NCBI GenBank assembly: GCA_049323615.1
Contig: JBMOPD010000037.1
Location: 1-59,860, forward strand
DNA length: 59,860 bases
Reading direction: 5' to 3'
Source of the DNA: JBMOPD01 sp049323615
GTDB taxonomy: Bacteria > Bacillota > Desulfotomaculia > Desulfotomaculales > Desulfocucumaceae
The translations under genes were made by a program, and so were the position numbers. The notes under the pieces were generated by a model. The model saw only the letters and a program-made list of their open reading frames with translations, was not told the DNA's origin and did not search any database. The first letter of the stretch is position 1. Each line of letters starts with the position of its first letter. Of the stretch, positions 59,851 through 59,860 are shown in pieces.

Positions 59851-59860
59851 ATGAATTACA
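59851..59860 (+). CDS. Start of a plus-strand gene, cut by the window end
   Basis: An ATG at 59851 stands 5-6 bases after GAGGGAGA, a good ribosome binding site. Only three codons (MNY) are visible, so nothing can be said about the product. Confidence 0.45.

Overview
The window looks like chromosomal DNA of an anaerobic, endospore-forming, fairly GC-rich Firmicute, probably of the Desulfotomaculum/Pelotomaculum/Moorella type. This is inferred from four things seen together: a gerABC germinant-receptor operon, an oxygen-independent benzimidazole (bza) pathway, a tungsten-type aldehyde ferredoxin oxidoreductase, and a membrane Hdr-like FeS oxidoreductase. Starts are often GTG or TTG behind strong GGAGG sites. 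I could not run any search; names rest on motif recognition.

Layout. 0-9.6 kb (mostly minus): phosphodiesterase, rdgB, rph, MBL hydrolase, 2-hydroxyacyl-CoA dehydratase-like protein, SH3/AMIN/amidase cell-wall hydrolase, APC permease, SCP2 protein and a quinate-dehydrogenase-like protein. 9.7-16.3 kb: ABC exporter pair, MaoC hydratase, nitroreductase, stand-alone HNH protein, membrane FeS oxidoreductase, and a 65-aa protein behind twin operators. 16.7-24.4 kb (minus): Fur-type regulator with znuACB, then gerABC plus an added 55-aa membrane protein. 24.6-26.8 kb (plus): ferredoxin + AOR. 26.9-32.0 kb (minus): copper operon copA, response regulator, kinase, SHOCT protein. 32.3-33.3 kb: tandem c-di-AMP riboswitches before a secreted CAP-domain protein. 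33.4-42.5 kb (minus): the complete anaerobic 5,6-dimethylbenzimidazole operon bzaA-bzaB-cobS-cobT-bzaC-bzaD-bzaE under a cobalamin riboswitch with a terminator. A c-di-GMP-I riboswitch with no gene of its own lies just upstream of that.

42.9-53 kb is accessory and partly decayed. It holds two paralogous secreted repeat proteins (one truncated, one frameshifted), a SanA-DUF4846 fusion, a broken TPR-type gene, a DUF6880-like protein, a nucleotidyltransferase/XRE toxin-antitoxin pair, a ruined metallophosphatase, a 5' fragment of a DUF1290 gene, and a secreted protein made of 45-bp repeats. 53.3-58 kb (minus): a two-component system, then a sucrose-phosphate synthase/phosphatase-like pair behind a c-di-AMP riboswitch. 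58.1-59.9 kb holds gene wreckage (serpin-like piece, Tad-pilus genes) and the start of one plus-strand gene.

Three themes link the region. First, second-messenger RNA control: two loci (three aptamers) for c-di-AMP and one for c-di-GMP. The c-di-AMP loci precede a cell-wall/secreted protein and an osmolyte pathway, which fits c-di-AMP as a turgor signal. Second, the bza operon supplies the lower ligand of cobalamin and is repressed by cobalamin. Third, arrays of about five 7-bp units, different in sequence at each locus, recur immediately at or after stop codons, and one sits inside a riboswitch arm.
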